Assembly: GCF_006540305.1 (NCBI RefSeq)
Contig: NZ_BJOR01000001.1
Coordinates: forward strand, 558,001-622,000
DNA: 64,000 bases
Reading direction: 5' to 3'
Source: Streptomyces sp. 6-11-2
GTDB lineage: Bacteria > Actinomycetota > Actinomycetes > Streptomycetales > Streptomycetaceae
Part shown: positions 63,059 to 64,000 of the stretch, piece by piece
How the letters are laid out: each line of letters begins with the position of its first letter
How positions within the stretch are numbered: position 1 is the first letter of the stretch
Made by a program: the position numbers and the translations under genes
Notes under the pieces: generated by a model
Database searches by the model: none
Told to the model about the DNA's origin: nothing
Seen by the model: the letters and a program-made list of their open reading frames with translations, nothing else

Positions 63059-64000
63059 CGAAGCCGGGGTTCCAGGACGTCCTTCCGCTCTCGCCCCTCC
63101 AGGAAGGCCTGCTCTTCCACACCGTCTACCACGAGCGCTCGCTGGACATCTACACGGCGAGACTCTGCCTCGACCTCGAAGGCGAGCTGGACGCAGGGGC
63201 GTTGCGGGAGTCGGTTGCGGGCCTGCTGCGCCGGCACCCCAACCTGCGGGCCGCCTTCCGCTACGAGCGGCTCAGCCGCCCGGTGCAGCTCATCCCGCGC
63301 GAAGTTCCCCTGCCCTGGCAGGAGTTCGACCTGCGCGACCTGCCCGGGGAGCAGCAGGCGGCGCGGCTGCGGGAGCTGACCGCGGCCGCGTCGGAGCGCG
63401 CCTTCGACCTGGCACGGCCCCCGCTGCTGCACTTCACGCTGATCCACCACGGCGAGCGCGCCCACCGGCTCGTCATGGCGCACCACCACATCCTGCTGGA
63501 CGGCTGGTCGGTGGGCCGGCTGATGACGGACCTGTTCACGCTGTACGGCGCGGGCGGCGACGAGTCGGCGCTGCCGCCGGTGACGCCGTACCGCGACTAC
63601 CTCGCCTGGCTGGCCGGGCAGGACCGGCCCGCGGCGGAGGAGGCGTGGCGGACGGTGCTCCACGGCGTCGAGGAACCGACGCGGCTGGTGTCCGACGACC
63701 GGCTGCGCACCCCGGTCGCGCCCGAGCGCCTGCTGGTGGAGGTTCCGGCCGGGCTGAGCCGCGAGCTGACCGCGACGGCCCGCAGACACGACCTGACCGT
63801 CAACACGGTCTTCCAGGGCGCCTGGGCGCTGGTTCTGAGCCGGCTGACCGGCCGCACCGACGTGGTGTTCGGCGGCACCGTCTCCGGACGTCCGGCGGAC
63901 ATCCCCGGTGTGGAGAGCATCGTCGGCCTGTTCATCAACACCCTGCCGGTGCGGGTGCGGCTCGACCCGTCGGAGCCGGTGGGCGAGATGCTGGCCCGCT
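63055..64000 (+). CDS. Second NRPS, N-terminal condensation domain (3' end outside window)
   Basis: 315 residues are visible, all one condensation domain. DVLPLSPLQEGLLFHTVYHE is the C1 motif as found in DCL-type domains that follow an E domain, MAHHHILLDGWSVG the active site with HHxxxDG intact, and VVFGGTVSGRPADIPGVESIVG the C5 region. The ATG at 63055 overlaps the first NRPS stop as ATGA, so the two synthetases are translationally coupled. Its DCL-like sequence facing a probably inactive E domain and a Gly module is noteworthy. Further modules and the termination domain lie right of the window. Confidence 0.95.
   Translation, partial: MTKPGFQDVLPLSPLQEGLLFHTVYHERSLDIYTARLCLDLEGELDAGALRESVAGLLRRHPNLRAAFRYERLSRPVQLIPREVPLPWQEFDLRDLPGEQQAARLRELTAAASERAFDLARPPLLHFTLIHHGERAHRLVMAHHHILLDGWSVGRLMTDLFTLYGAGGDESALPPVTPYRDYLAWLAGQDRPAAEEAWRTVLHGVEEPTRLVSDDRLRTPVAPERLLVEVPAGLSRELTATARRHDLTVNTVFQGAWALVLSRLTGRTDVVFGGTVSGRPADIPGVESIVGLFINTLPVRVRLDPSEPVGEMLAR

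Noticed and set aside
63010..64000. Thioesterase or reductive release domain
   Set aside because: Only one condensation domain is visible before the window ends; the termination domain must lie outside.

Overview
The window has very high GC content, actinobacterial gene families (DUF574 methyltransferases, a Cvn conservon, DUF3566 and DUF4916 proteins) and frequent ATGA-type stop/start overlaps. Together these point to a Streptomyces or close relative. It looks chromosomal. The left half is mostly metabolic and housekeeping genes. The right 30 kb is a biosynthetic gene cluster that runs off the right edge.

Layout. Positions 1-7151 carry the end of a dps gene, two small membrane proteins, a HAD phosphatase, a DUF574 methyltransferase, a glutamine-synthetase-like ligase overlapping a FluG-type amidohydrolase, and a DUF4916 NUDIX-like protein. 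Positions 7210-18149 form a sialic acid catabolic island: nanT-nanE-nanK-nanA on the minus strand, a FadR/GntR regulator, and a divergent Dpp/Sat-type ABC transporter with one permease fused to its ATPase. Near-identical palindromes sit in front of both transcription units. Positions 18189-21459 hold two small genes, two eroded genes (a pentapeptide-repeat membrane protein and a DDE integrase) and tRNA-Pro(GGG). Positions 21572-30903 include a split transketolase behind a SoxR/MerR-like operator, an MFS exporter, a YjbR protein, a LysR regulator, kbl-tdh (threonine degradation) and a GAF protein. Positions 29497-33410 are a cvnABCD conservon.

The biosynthetic cluster starts at about 33851 with a LuxR-type regulator containing a TTA codon. 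On the minus strand follow P450, mbtH and ferredoxin. On the plus strand, from 37375, lies a highly reducing type II polyketide synthase: two ACPs, four ketosynthase-like proteins (two with and two without the nucleophilic Cys), a ketoreductase, two FabZ-like dehydratases, a double-hotdog protein, an alpha/beta hydrolase, a DsbA-like (HCCA-type) isomerase and a CrtI-like desaturase. A 4750-residue four-module NRPS starting with a condensation domain comes next, then a second NRPS cut by the window edge. Isomerase, desaturase and reducing type II PKS together are the hallmark of cinnamoyl-lipid starter units. The expected product is therefore a cinnamoyl- or polyenoyl-capped nonribosomal (depsi)peptide beginning Thr-X-Asx-like-Gly. 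The first NRPS ends in an epimerase-like domain that has lost its active-site His and follows a predicted Gly module. This domain and the doubled KS/CLF-like set are the most unusual points.
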